NCBI RefSeq assembly: GCF_003268025.1
Contig: NZ_QLUW01000003.1
Location: 434,001 to 498,000, forward strand
Length of the DNA: 64,000 nt
Direction: 5' to 3'
Source: Paenibacillus montanisoli
Lineage (GTDB): Bacteria > Bacillota > Bacilli > Paenibacillales > Paenibacillaceae
The notes below the pieces were generated by a model. That model made no database searches and had not been told where the DNA came from. It worked only from the letters and a program-made list of their open reading frames with translations. The position numbers were made by a program, and so were the translations under genes. Shown here piece by piece: positions 16,469-25,384 of the stretch. How positions within the stretch are numbered: the stretch's first letter is position 1; the number at the start of each line of letters is the position of its first letter.

Positions 16469-16536
16469 CATGACCCCCCTTTATTATATATTTTCTCTTG
16501 TGCCTGCGGATCTTGCCGCAGGTCTCTTTGTTTTTC
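16469..16536 (+). ncRNA. Putative Pho-controlled small RNA, copy B
   Basis: Predicted about 68-nt RNA divergent from gap. After the TATAAT come GACATGACCCCCCTTT (identical to copy A over 16 bases), a U/A-rich linker and a hairpin (GCCTGCGG, loop ATCTTG, CCGCAGGT) followed by CTCTTTGTTTTT. Conservation of promoter spacing, 5' C-tract and terminator, with the linker free to drift, argues for a functional non-coding RNA. An ATG lies at position +1 or +2 of the predicted RNA, but the frame stops after seven codons in copy A and continues in copy B, so a peptide is unlikely. Confidence 0.68.
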
Positions 16537-16587
16537 AGGGGAATTTTCGAGTAATGGATTTGTAAGAATTGTTACGGCAACGGTTGG

Positions 16588-16908
16588 ATGGATTACTTGA
16601 CCCCGATTGAGCTAGAGTTCCGCCGGCAAAACGCCGGGGAGAACGGCAACCTCGAGGGGTACTATTTCAAAGGCATCCTTGCCGGGGAAGAATGGGCGTA
16701 CCGCAATCCGTTCGCGCCGGGCAGGCTGACGGACGACGAGATCGCCATCGCGACCTGCCTGGCCAAGATGGCCGATTACGCCGCCGGCGGACCGAGCTTC
16801 TACAGCTTGGCGGAAGCGTCGCAGGACCATTACCTCAGCATGCTGATCAACGAATCGCTGGCTGCGGGAGCGCCGGTGCGGAGCGAGACGCGGATTTGGG
16901 CGAAGTAG
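16588..16908 (+). pseudogene. C-terminal remnant of a Gfo/Idh/MocA oxidoreductase
   Basis: 106 residues whose second half (DDEIAIATCLAKM, FYSLAEASQDHYLSMLINESL, APVRSETRIWAK) matches the C-terminal end of Paenibacillus Gfo/Idh/MocA dehydrogenases. The Rossmann NAD-binding half is absent. No ribosome binding site precedes the ATG, and the open frame upstream runs back only to about 16555, next to the small-RNA terminator. It is best read as a 5'-truncated remnant. Confidence 0.7.
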
Positions 16909-16932
16909 CATGGTGAGCAAGTGTGGGTGCTG

Positions 16933-17123
16933 GTGTCTCTAACGGACATGGATGGCCGTTAAAGACACGAAATCAACATTTTGAGTTTGTATTGGACATA
17001 AATGTCCGTTAGAGCTGAATTTGCGCGGAAAAATGCCGATTATCGAGTCTAACGGTCAATAATGTCCATTAGAAATGTAATAGTCCATAAAGCAAGCTCT
17101 AACGGACATTCATGACCGTTAGA
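16933..17123. repeat. Cluster of four palindromic TAACGGACAT elements
   Basis: Four short imperfect palindromes of the type CTAACGGACATnnATGnCCGTTAG at about 16933-16968, 16994-17012, 17048-17073 and 17096-17123. The first has additional GTGTCT/AGACAC outer arms. They fill the space between the oxidoreductase remnant and the GNAT gene. Confidence 0.8.
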
Positions 17124-17137
17124 ATCCAACTCGCTAA

Positions 17138-17165
17138 GGCTGCCCCAACCGGGGCAGCCTTTTTC
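17138..17165 (+). terminator. Hairpin GGCTGCCCC / GGGGCAGCC with T5
   Basis: Perfect nine-bp GC stem with a short loop followed by TTTTT on the plus strand. Its distal end touches the stop codon of the minus-strand GNAT gene. Confidence 0.8.
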
Positions 17166-17727
17166 AGTTAAGCCGCTTCACCATGCGGCGGTAATCGCTG
17201 TCGCCGATGCGCAGCACGCCGTCCTCCTTGTAGCCGCCGGATTTGTAAAGCCGATAAGCTTTATCGTTATATGCCTCCACGATAAGCGTCGTGCGGTCAA
17301 AACCGAGCTCGGACGCGCGCCTTTCGGCCGCAGCCATGAGTCGCTTCGCCAGACCCTGCCCGCGAAATGGCTCCGCCACGGCCAGCGCATCCAAATAATA
17401 CTCGCCATCCTGCGCCTCGCGGACGATCGACTTTGCCAGCTCCGGCCAGCGCTTGCTCAGCTGCACCCGGAATGGCTCGTCCAGCTCATTCGCGTCATCG
17501 CCGGAATAGGCGACGAGCATGCCCGCAAGCTCACCTTCCTGCTCGGCGACAAGCACGTGCTCGAAGCTGATCCGATTGCCCGGCTGCCGATAGAATTCGG
17601 ACAGCCGCTCCGCGGCTTCGCGTTCATTCGAGGCGCCCGTTAGCATGTAAGCGATGGAGCCTATCGCTTCCATGAGCAGAGGAATGACGGCCGGCGAGTC
17701 GTCTCTAGTTGCAGAACGGATCAACAT
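17164..17727 (-). CDS. GNAT-family N-acetyltransferase
   Basis: 187 residues with an N-terminal LIRSATRDDSPAVIPLL strand-helix. The acetyl-CoA site is LDALAVAEPFRGQGLAKRLMAAAERRA (Q/R-x-x-G-x-G/A), followed by the family's VEAYNDKAYRLYKSGGYKEDG motif. Substrate unknown. A GGAGGA site precedes the ATG. It is divergent from the following histidine kinase gene. Confidence 0.88.
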   Translation of the reverse strand: MLIRSATRDDSPAVIPLLMEAIGSIAYMLTGASNEREAAERLSEFYRQPGNRISFEHVLVAEQEGELAGMLVAYSGDDANELDEPFRVQLSKRWPELAKSIVREAQDGEYYLDALAVAEPFRGQGLAKRLMAAAERRASELGFDRTTLIVEAYNDKAYRLYKSGGYKEDGVLRIGDSDYRRMVKRLN

Positions 17728-17912
17728 TCGGTTGTTCCTCCTATATCCAATCTTTTGTGAGCGATCGCCGTGCCGCCTGCGTCCGACTCAGTTGCAGCCC
17801 CGTACCCTTTTCAAGGGTTGCTTGATTGCCAGCCTGCCGTTATTATTTATCATTGCTTGAACAATTGCAGGGAACACTGTCCAATAGAGGGTCCAGGAGG
17901 GGCAAAAATCAT

Positions 17913-19643
17913 ATGAACAAACTGAATACGCTCGGCTCCCGGTTTATTATGCTGTTCTGCGCAATTACGGTCCCGCTGCTGCTCATACTGTTTTTTGTCG
18001 GGAATTATGCGAAAAGCGTCGTCTTAACCCAAGTGGCCAATTCGTATCAGCATCTGGTCAACGCTAACCTGAACGTGATCGACAGAAGTCTGGATGACAT
18101 TACGACCAACATGGTGGACATCGTCAATCACAGCGATGACTTCCAGCGGTTCGGCCAGCCGGGGTTGTCGGATTCCGATTATTATTTCGCGCAAATGGAA
18201 TTGATTCACCGGAGCACGACTTACCAGTCATACTACCATACGGTAGATATGTTCTTCATCTATTCCAAGCCGGCGGCTTCGCTTTATTCAACGAACCTGG
18301 TCGGCGCAGCTTCCGGCTACTACGAACCGGTGCGGGCTTGGATCGAGAAATCGTTCCAGCATCCGGAAAAGCTTAAGCAGTTCCTGTACAAATGGTCCAT
18401 CATCAAAATCAAAGACCAATACTTCCTTTACCGGCTTGTCAGCGACGATTTAACGAATAACGCCTATATCGGCGCCATCATCAACGTCAACAGCCTGAAG
18501 TCGCCGCTCGGCAAGCTGGATGTGCGGGGCGGAGCCGGCATTCTCATCCTCGGCGACGACGGCAGGGTCCTGTCGAATCCGTCGGCTCCGCTTACCACGT
18601 CGGCGCAGCTCCCGGCGGATAAGCTCAAACAAAGCGGCTCCTTTACGGTGACGGAAGGAAAGGCGAAGCTGTTAGCGGTCAACAAGCATTCCGCGACGGC
18701 CGGCATCAGCTTCGCGGTCGTCATCCCGAACTCGGAGCTGCTGTGGGGGCTGAGCCGGTTTCAAGCCGTCATCAATCTTCTCCCGCTGATCGTGTTCGCG
18801 ATTCTGGTGCTGTACTTATTTATTTTCCGAAACATCATATTCAATCCTATCCTCCGCTTGCTCGGAGCGATCCGGCGCATCAAGGAAGGCGATATGAGCA
18901 CCCGATTGCCGAATTCGCAAATTATGGAGTTCGCGATCATCAACCATACGTTCAACAACATGGTGGAAGAGATCACCGACTTGAAGATCGACGTGTACGA
19001 GGAAAACCTGCGAGCGCAGCAGGCGGAGTTGAAGCATTTGCAGACGCAAATCAATCCCCATTTTTTCCTCAATACGCTCAATATTATTTTTCAGCTGGCC
19101 GATCTGAAGCGTACGGAATTGGTCAAAAAAACGGTGCGGCATATGGTCCATTATTTCCGTTTCAGCCTGCGGACGAAGCAGGATACCGTTACGCTTGCGC
19201 AGGAGCTCGAGCACATACGGAACTACTTGGAGATCCAGAAGATGCGTTTCCAGGACTCGTTTACCTTTGAAATCCGCATGCCGGATGAGCTGCGCGAGGC
19301 GAAGCTGCCTGCCTTGCTTGTACAGCCTTTCGTGGAGAACGCGATGATTCATGGCATGAGCGTGAAAAAAGCGCCGTTTATTCTTCAGCTGTCGGCGCGC
19401 CGCCTGGATGAGGCGAGCATGGCGGTCGAGATCGAAGATAACGGCAAAGGAATGTCGGCCGAGAAGATGGCGGAACTAAACAACGGCAGCTATGCGCCGG
19501 ATTCGGAGGACAATCATATCGGCATCTGGAACGTGAGGAAACGGATGACAATGCAATACGGCGATAAAGCGGAGCTTCACTTCTATCCGAATGAGCCGAG
19601 CGGCGTCCGGATTCGGCTGCGGCTGCCGATCGAATACGTGTAA
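17913..19643 (+). CDS. YesM-type membrane sensor histidine kinase
   Basis: 576 residues: one N-terminal membrane helix, an extracytoplasmic sensor of about 250 residues, a second helix near 290, a HAMP domain (NPILRLLGAIRRIKEGDMSTRLP) and a His_kinase domain with the phosphorylation motif QINPHFFLNTLN. The ATPase end has PALLVQPFVENAMIHG, DNGKGM and GIWNVRKRMTMQYG. The start at 17913 follows CAGGAGGGG; an open frame further upstream has no site. It is directly followed by its response regulator and the ABC operon, so it probably senses that system's substrate. Confidence 0.92.
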   Translation: MNKLNTLGSRFIMLFCAITVPLLLILFFVGNYAKSVVLTQVANSYQHLVNANLNVIDRSLDDITTNMVDIVNHSDDFQRFGQPGLSDSDYYFAQMELIHRSTTYQSYYHTVDMFFIYSKPAASLYSTNLVGAASGYYEPVRAWIEKSFQHPEKLKQFLYKWSIIKIKDQYFLYRLVSDDLTNNAYIGAIINVNSLKSPLGKLDVRGGAGILILGDDGRVLSNPSAPLTTSAQLPADKLKQSGSFTVTEGKAKLLAVNKHSATAGISFAVVIPNSELLWGLSRFQAVINLLPLIVFAILVLYLFIFRNIIFNPILRLLGAIRRIKEGDMSTRLPNSQIMEFAIINHTFNNMVEEITDLKIDVYEENLRAQQAELKHLQTQINPHFFLNTLNIIFQLADLKRTELVKKTVRHMVHYFRFSLRTKQDTVTLAQELEHIRNYLEIQKMRFQDSFTFEIRMPDELREAKLPALLVQPFVENAMIHGMSVKKAPFILQLSARRLDEASMAVEIEDNGKGMSAEKMAELNNGSYAPDSEDNHIGIWNVRKRMTMQYGDKAELHFYPNEPSGVRIRLRLPIEYV

Positions 19644-21275
19644 ATGGGAGTGACGGATGCGGTGAACCGTTGTGAAATGCTAATAGTCGACGATGAGAAG
19701 TTCGCCGTCGAAGGGATTATGAATGGAAACGACTGGGCGGCGCTGGGCATCGAAGCCGTCTATGGCGCAGGCAGTGCGGATGAGGCGCGGGCGGTCATGC
19801 TGGAGAGGCCCATCGACATCCTCATCTGCGACATTGAAATGCCGGATGAGGACGGGCTGTCGCTGGCAAAATGGGTAAAGGAGCACTATCCGAATACGGA
19901 GTTTCTGTTCCTGACCTGCCACAGTGAATTCGCGTATGCCAAACAGGCGATCCACCTCGGGAGCTTCGATTATTTACTGAAGCCCGCCGACAGCGGGGAG
20001 TTGGCGCAGGTGGTTACCCGCATGATGGCGACCATCCGCGAGCGGAGAGAACAGTCGGACAGTCAAGAAAAGTATCAAAAATATTACGCGCTTTACAGCA
20101 AGCAGCTGCCTCTTGTCGTTGAGCACTTCTGGCAGGACGTGCTGTCGCGGCGCATTCTGTCCTTCGGCGATTTTCTGGACCGTGCGCTTCGGGATGCCCA
20201 GCTGGAGCTGACCTCCAGCGATTGCGTCCAGCCGATCCTCATCAGCATCGAGGAATGGAAGAAGCCGTTGCAGGAGCGGGACCAAGAAGCACTGGAATAT
20301 GCGGTGAAGAAAGCGGCGGAGGAAATACTGCTCGAAGGCCGCCCTGGCCATATGGTGACGGACAAGAACGGCGTCTTGTTCGTGCTGGCGTATGGGCCTC
20401 AAGGCGAAGAGCGCGATTGCGAACGATGGCTGCGGGCCGCGTCCGCTTTCAAAGATGCGTGCCTGAAGTACTTCTACTGCCAAGTCTCGTGCTATATCGG
20501 CTATTTCGCTCTCCTGCAGGAGCTGCCCGAGCAATGCGACGGCTTGAAGAAAATGGAGCGCAGCAATGTGACCAAGCCGCATTCGGTGCTGCTGTATGAC
20601 AAGGCAATAACGCCGCCGCCGTCATCGTCTGTATCCGAACACGTAAGCATGAGCAAAGAGGAGTGGTTGAGCGTCATCTCAAGCGGCAATCGCGATAAGG
20701 TCATCGAGTTGATCGGCGCCCATGTCGCGCGGCTGGAAGAGCATTCGAACGGCAATCCGAGGCAGCTTGAGACGTATTTGCACCAGTTTCTGCAGGTCAT
20801 TTATCACTTTCTGTACGCCCGCGGCATTGAAGTCAGCCAAATTCCGAATTTCTCGATGTGGTCCACGGCCCAAATCCGCACGCTCGCCCAATTCAAATAC
20901 TGGGCCGTCAACTTGGCGTCCGCCGTAATGGATACGGTGTTTCACGAGGAGGAATCGGAAGGGGTCGTTCAGAAGTCGATCCAATTCATGAAAGAGAACG
21001 TCGAGGAGGATATATCCCGCGAGGATGTAGCCGCTTATGTGCATCTCAATCCGGCTTATCTCTCCAGGCTCTTCAAGAAGGAGACCGGCCGCAACCTGAT
21101 CGATTATCTGATCGAAACGAAGGTCAACCGCGCGAAGCTGCTGCTCGATACGACCGACATGACCGTCAGCGCGATCGCCCAGCAGGTTGGATACTCCAAC
21201 TTCTCGCATTTCACGCGGACGTTCAAGAAGCATACCGGCGTAAATCCGCAAGAATACCGGAAGCATAGCAGTTAA
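19644..21275 (+). CDS. YesN-type response regulator with AraC DNA-binding domain
   Basis: About 543 residues. Receiver domain (about 10-125) with MLIVDDE, the phospho-acceptor Asp in DILICDIEMPDEDG, FLTCHSEFAYAKQAI and DYLLKPAD. A long central region follows, then a C-terminal AraC HTH pair (ISREDVAAYVHLNPAYLSRLFKKETG and VSAIAQQVGYSNFSHFTRTFKKHTGVNPQEYRK). The ATG abuts the kinase stop codon. A GTG at 19662 with GGGAG 11 bases upstream is an equally plausible start. It probably activates the permease genes that follow. Confidence 0.92.
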   Translation: MGVTDAVNRCEMLIVDDEKFAVEGIMNGNDWAALGIEAVYGAGSADEARAVMLERPIDILICDIEMPDEDGLSLAKWVKEHYPNTEFLFLTCHSEFAYAKQAIHLGSFDYLLKPADSGELAQVVTRMMATIRERREQSDSQEKYQKYYALYSKQLPLVVEHFWQDVLSRRILSFGDFLDRALRDAQLELTSSDCVQPILISIEEWKKPLQERDQEALEYAVKKAAEEILLEGRPGHMVTDKNGVLFVLAYGPQGEERDCERWLRAASAFKDACLKYFYCQVSCYIGYFALLQELPEQCDGLKKMERSNVTKPHSVLLYDKAITPPPSSSVSEHVSMSKEEWLSVISSGNRDKVIELIGAHVARLEEHSNGNPRQLETYLHQFLQVIYHFLYARGIEVSQIPNFSMWSTAQIRTLAQFKYWAVNLASAVMDTVFHEEESEGVVQKSIQFMKENVEEDISREDVAAYVHLNPAYLSRLFKKETGRNLIDYLIETKVNRAKLLLDTTDMTVSAIAQQVGYSNFSHFTRTFKKHTGVNPQEYRKHSS

Positions 21276-21307
21276 CCATCATTGCCTCATGCTGCCGCGC
21301 ATAAGCT

Positions 21308-21492
21308 AACGGTTGCCACGCCCGCTATTTAGCCTCAAATGGCCATTAAAAAATTCTAACGGTTCTCAGGAACGCTATTTGGCGATTCGGACAGCGAATT
21401 TTACCGATTTGAACCAATAGCCCCTCTGGCAACCGTTAGATGTTAAGATAGGTTATTTTAGTGCCAATAAGCACTGGAGCATCCGTTAGAAT
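21308..21492. repeat. Intergenic repeat cluster of the AAATARCG...CGTTAG family
   Basis: At least four copies, in both orientations, of an element of about 25 bp: AAATAGCG or AATAAGC at one end and CCGTTAG at the other. They lie between the response regulator gene and the permease operon. A direct repeat CTCATGCTGCCGCGC flanks the block (about 21287-21301 and 21508-21522). The same family recurs near 27.3, 36.6 and 61.2 kb. Confidence 0.7.
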
Positions 21493-21589
21493 ATGCAGGC
21501 GCTCTCTCATGCTGCCGCGCGCACGCTAACCATATTGAGGTCGACAAGCCCGCCTTTTATAACGATGGCGGGATTCACTACAATTTGAG

Positions 21590-21616
21590 CATGGCCGAAC
21601 CCGGCCATGTTTTTTT
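21590..21616 (+). terminator. Terminator after the kinase/regulator genes
   Basis: CATGGCC and GGCCATG around GAACCC, followed by seven T. Immediately after it lies TTGTGA-TG-TCACAA (21614-21627), a short inverted repeat that could be an operator for the permease operon. Confidence 0.8.
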
Positions 21617-21731
21617 GTGATGTCACAAAACGACTATCGCGGGGTGACAAAATCGGTAGGGCTGTCCACGGAATGGAAGTATGATAAACACTATAAAACA
21701 ATGCAACAACAAAAGCAGGACGGTGGAAAGC

Positions 21732-22700
21732 ATGCAAATGGATCAGCCGATTACGGCGTCAAGCGGGAAGGTTAGGACGAAATCGGCCCATCCTTTCCGT
21801 AAGTTAATGAAATACCATGCGCTTTGGATATTGGCATTGCCCGGTATCCTGCTGCTGCTCGTTAACAATTATTTGCCGATGTTCGGCATTTTTTTGGCCT
21901 TTAAAAGCTTGAACTTTTCCAAGGGCATTTGGGGAAGCGAATGGGTCGGCTTCGATAACTTCAAGTTTCTCTTCATGACCAATGACATTTGGCGCATTAT
22001 CGCCAATACGGTCCTGTACAACTTGGTTTTCATCGTGATCAATACAGCCCTTTCGGTGCTGCTCGCGCTTCTGCTTAACGAAGTGAAGAACAAGCTGTTC
22101 TCGAAGTTCATCCAGAGCTCGATGCTGCTGCCTCACTTCATCTCGATGGTTGTCGTGGCTTATCTGGTGTTCGGGTTCTTGAATCCGGATCTCGGCTTTA
22201 TAAACAAATCGATCCTTGAGCCATCGGGTCATGAGGCGGTGTCCTGGTATATGTCGCCGACGTACTGGCCGTATATTCTGATCATCGTCAACAGCTGGAA
22301 GTCGGTCGGCTTCGGTTCGATCATCTACCTGGCGACGATCATCGGCATCGACAAAGAATATTACGAGGCGGCGATGATTGACGGGGCCGGGAAGTGGAAA
22401 CAAATGACGAAGATAACCGTTCCGTTTCTGATTCCGATCATGATCATTTTGACGCTGCTGTCGATCGGCCGCATTTTCAACGCGGATTTCGGTCTATTCT
22501 ACCAGGTGACTATGAACTCCGGCATGCTGAAGGACGTCACCGAGGTTATCGACACGTACGTCTATAACGCGCTTCTTGTTTCGGGCGATACGGATTTGGC
22601 TTCATCGGCGGGTCTGCTGCAGTCGGTCATCGGATTTATTTTGGTGGTGTCGGTGAACCTGCTCGTGAAGCGGATCAGCAGCGACAAAGCTTTATTCTAA
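21732..22700 (+). CDS. ABC transporter permease, LplB type (carbohydrate)
   Basis: About 322 residues, six membrane helices. LALPGILLLLVNNYLPMFGIFLAFKSLNF is typical of the LplB/YteP family, and the cytoplasmic EAA loop is EYYEAAMIDGAGKWKQMTKITVPFL. It forms the translocation pore with the next gene. The start at 21732 has GGTGG six bases upstream; the longer open frame is not supported. The module has no ATPase gene, as is usual for these systems, which share an MsmX-type ATPase. Confidence 0.9.
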   Translation: MQMDQPITASSGKVRTKSAHPFRKLMKYHALWILALPGILLLLVNNYLPMFGIFLAFKSLNFSKGIWGSEWVGFDNFKFLFMTNDIWRIIANTVLYNLVFIVINTALSVLLALLLNEVKNKLFSKFIQSSMLLPHFISMVVVAYLVFGFLNPDLGFINKSILEPSGHEAVSWYMSPTYWPYILIIVNSWKSVGFGSIIYLATIIGIDKEYYEAAMIDGAGKWKQMTKITVPFLIPIMIILTLLSIGRIFNADFGLFYQVTMNSGMLKDVTEVIDTYVYNALLVSGDTDLASSAGLLQSVIGFILVVSVNLLVKRISSDKALF

Positions 22701-22711
22701 GGTGGGAGAGC

Positions 22712-23596
22712 ATGAAAACCAGCAATCGGACGAATCCGTTCATTATTTTATTCTTTATTCTGTTCAGTGCGGCGAGCCTGCTGCCGTTCTGGCTCATCCT
22801 TATGGTATCGCTGACGGGCCAAAACGCGCTTGTCAAATTCGGTTACAGCTTCTGGCCGAAGGAGTTCGACTTGGCCGCCTACCGCTTCCTCTGGCATGAC
22901 GCGGAGCCGATTCTTCGGGCTTACGGGGTTTCGATCTTCGTCACGGTGATCGGTACGGTTGTCAGCCTGTTCGTCACCTCGGCGCTGGCTTATACATTAT
23001 CGCGCAATGATTTCCCGTTCCGCGGGGCGCTGAGCTTCTACGTGCTGTTCACGATGCTCTTCGGCGGCGGTTTGCTGCCTTGGTATCTCGTGTATACGAA
23101 ATTTCTGCACCTGAATGATTCGCTGCTGGCGCTCATCATTCCCGGTTTGCTCGGCGGCTTCAACGTCTTCATCATGCGGACGTACTTCACGACCAGCATT
23201 CCGCCGTCGCTAGTGGATTCCGCGCAAATCGACGGCGCGAGCGAGTACCGGACGTACTTCAGCATCGTGCTGCCGCTATCGCTTCCGGTGCTGGCGACAA
23301 TCGGTTTGTTCGTGATCGTGGCCTATTGGAACGACTGGTTCACGAGCCTCGTGTTCATCAGCAACGACAAGCTGTACAACCTGCAGTACTTCCTCTACAA
23401 CACGCTGATGAATGCGCAGTATCTGCAAGCGATCGCGAGCAAAGCGCATATCGATTCGGCCTCGGACCGGATCTTGCCGATGGAACAGCTGCAAATGGCG
23501 ATGGCGATGATCGCGGTGCTGCCGGTGGCGATGGTCTTCCCGTTCTTGCAGAAGTATTTTGTCAAAGGATTGACGGTAGGTGCAGTAAAAGGCTGA
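22712..23596 (+). CDS. ABC transporter permease, YtcP type (carbohydrate)
   Basis: 294 residues with six membrane helices. The EAA-type loop is VDSAQIDGASEYRTYFSIVLPLSLPVLA, with GGGLLPWYLVYTKFLHLND and NVFIMRTYFTTSIP, and the C-terminus is GLTVGAVKG, all typical of YtcP/YesQ-like permeases. GGTGGGAGAG precedes the ATG, 11 bases after the previous stop. Partner of the LplB-type permease. Confidence 0.92.
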   Translation: MKTSNRTNPFIILFFILFSAASLLPFWLILMVSLTGQNALVKFGYSFWPKEFDLAAYRFLWHDAEPILRAYGVSIFVTVIGTVVSLFVTSALAYTLSRNDFPFRGALSFYVLFTMLFGGGLLPWYLVYTKFLHLNDSLLALIIPGLLGGFNVFIMRTYFTTSIPPSLVDSAQIDGASEYRTYFSIVLPLSLPVLATIGLFVIVAYWNDWFTSLVFISNDKLYNLQYFLYNTLMNAQYLQAIASKAHIDSASDRILPMEQLQMAMAMIAVLPVAMVFPFLQKYFVKGLTVGAVKG

Positions 23597-23662
23597 GTCC
23601 GGCTTAGGCCGGTTTAGTTGATAGAAATGATAAAGGGCATCCATTATGGGAGGGTTAAGAAC

Positions 23663-25255
23663 ATGAAACGTGTCAAAAAAGGAACGCTTGCTCTGTCTTC
23701 GCTGCTGCTTTCGCTCTCGCTCGTAGCGGCGGGCTGCTCCGGCGGCAACGGGAACGAAGCAAAGAACAACCAGCCTGCCAATGATGCGCAGGCAAGCACG
23801 AATGGCGAGAAAGCACTCGAGCCGTATGAGGTTGTTATGGTTTATCCGGACGGCAAGCAGAATGACCTCGGCGTCGTGCAGGATGCCATGAACGACTATT
23901 TGAAAACGACTTATCCCGCGCTTAACATGACGGTGAAATTGAACCCGATCGATTGGAGCGCGTACAGCGATAAAACAAATCTCATGATGTCGTCGGGTCA
24001 GAAATTCGACCTGATCTGGACGGCGAACTGGATGAACTTCGACGCTCAGGTAAACAAAGGCGGCCTGCTGCCTTTAGACGACCTGCTCTCGCAGTATGGT
24101 CCTGACATCGAAGCGGTCGAAGGCAAGTTTCACGACGGCGCGCGCCGCAGCGGCAAAATCTACGGCGTCCACGTCCACCAAGAGCTTGGCAACCCGCAAG
24201 GCATTGCGATCAGCAAATCGCTGGTCGACAAATACAAGCTGGATCTGAGCGGGCTGAAGTCCGGCGAATTCAAAGACCTTGAGCCGATCTTGAAGACGAT
24301 CAAAGATAATGAGCCTTCCATCACGCCAGCCGTGGGTCCGGCATTCCCGCTCGGCGCGTACTACGGTTCGGGCAGCACGGCGAACATCGTCGGTCCAGTC
24401 GGCCTTGACCTGAGAGACACGGATCCGAACAACACTTACAAAGTCGTCAACACTTATGAAACACCGCGCTATATGGAGCTTGCGAAGCTGACGCGCGAAT
24501 GGTTCAAAGCCGGCTATATCAATAAAGACGCAACTACGCCTGGCGTAGACATTTGGAAGAAGTTCCAAGCAGGTACCGCGTTCGCAGCCATCGGCAGCGA
24601 CTTGGATATTCTGGCCGGCACTGAGATCGGCGCAGCGCAGCTGATGCCTAGCAAAACAAGCAGCGTCGGCAGCGACGTGATTCAAGTGCCGCTGAACATC
24701 GACCGTCTGCAAACGACGAAGCTTGCCGCAACGATGCAGGGGATTTCCCAAACGTCGGAGGACCCGGAGCGCGCCATGATGCTGCTTAACCTGTTCTACC
24801 GTGATGCGAAGCTGCTGACGCTGTTCAACTTCGGCGTTGACGGTACGCACTATGTCCTGAAGGACGGCCAAATCGCGCTGCCTGATGGCAAGACCCAAGA
24901 GTCGGTCGGCTTCTACCACGACATCATGTGGCAAATCGGTAACCAGATGCTGAACTACACCCGCGTAGGCGAAGATCCGAACAAATACAAGAACTATGAG
25001 GAATTCAACAAGAAGGTTGCAAGCAACCCGTCCCCGATCCTTGGCTTTGTCTTTGACTCCGAGCCGGTCAAGAACGAGCTGATCGCCGTTAGCAAGGTAC
25101 AAAGCACGTTCGATCCGGGCCTTCAGTCCGGCCAGCTTGATCCTGAGGTTGAAGTGCCGAAGATGATCGAGAAATTGAAAGGCGCAGGCATCGACAAAAT
25201 CGTCGCGGAAGCGCAAAAACAGCTGGACGCTTGGCGTGCGGCGAACGGGAAATAA
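23663..25255 (+). CDS. Extracellular solute-binding lipoprotein, LplA type
   Basis: 530 residues. Signal peptide MKRVKKGTLALSSLLLS... with lipobox VAAGC, an Asn/Gly/Ala-rich linker, then a family 1 solute-binding domain with VMVYPDGKQNDLGVVQDAMNDY and GQKFDLIWTANWMNF. It delivers an oligosaccharide to the two preceding permeases. The start at 23663 follows GGGAGGG; an in-frame TTG at 23618 is ignored. As third cistron it may be expressed above the permeases from its own leader, but no separate promoter is evident. Confidence 0.92.
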   Translation: MKRVKKGTLALSSLLLSLSLVAAGCSGGNGNEAKNNQPANDAQASTNGEKALEPYEVVMVYPDGKQNDLGVVQDAMNDYLKTTYPALNMTVKLNPIDWSAYSDKTNLMMSSGQKFDLIWTANWMNFDAQVNKGGLLPLDDLLSQYGPDIEAVEGKFHDGARRSGKIYGVHVHQELGNPQGIAISKSLVDKYKLDLSGLKSGEFKDLEPILKTIKDNEPSITPAVGPAFPLGAYYGSGSTANIVGPVGLDLRDTDPNNTYKVVNTYETPRYMELAKLTREWFKAGYINKDATTPGVDIWKKFQAGTAFAAIGSDLDILAGTEIGAAQLMPSKTSSVGSDVIQVPLNIDRLQTTKLAATMQGISQTSEDPERAMMLLNLFYRDAKLLTLFNFGVDGTHYVLKDGQIALPDGKTQESVGFYHDIMWQIGNQMLNYTRVGEDPNKYKNYEEFNKKVASNPSPILGFVFDSEPVKNELIAVSKVQSTFDPGLQSGQLDPEVEVPKMIEKLKGAGIDKIVAEAQKQLDAWRAANGK

Positions 25256-25263
25256 AGCGAGAT

Positions 25264-25298
25264 AGCAAAGTACAGCAAAGTACAGCAAAGTACAGCAA
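25264..25298. repeat. 10-bp tandem repeat AGCAAAGTAC, 3.5 copies
   Basis: Three exact copies plus five bases lie between the binding-protein stop codon and its terminator. Confidence 0.95.
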
Positions 25299-25299
25299 G

Positions 25300-25326
25300 G
25301 GGGTATAATCCATGCGATTATACCCC
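25300..25326 (+). terminator. Hairpin at the end of the LplB/YtcP/LplA operon
   Basis: Perfect 11-bp stem GGGGTATAATC / GATTATACCCC with a five-base loop. The following tract (TGTTATTT) is only moderately T-rich. Confidence 0.7.
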
Positions 25327-25384
25327 TGTTATTTGAGTAATAACCGGTATACGCCGGTTATAATTAACAGGATGGTGCGCACTT

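Noticed and set aside
16470-16566. A leaderless 31-codon ORF within small RNA B beginning at the conserved ATG
   Set aside because: In copy A the same frame stops after seven codons, and conservation is in the C-tract and hairpin, not in codons.
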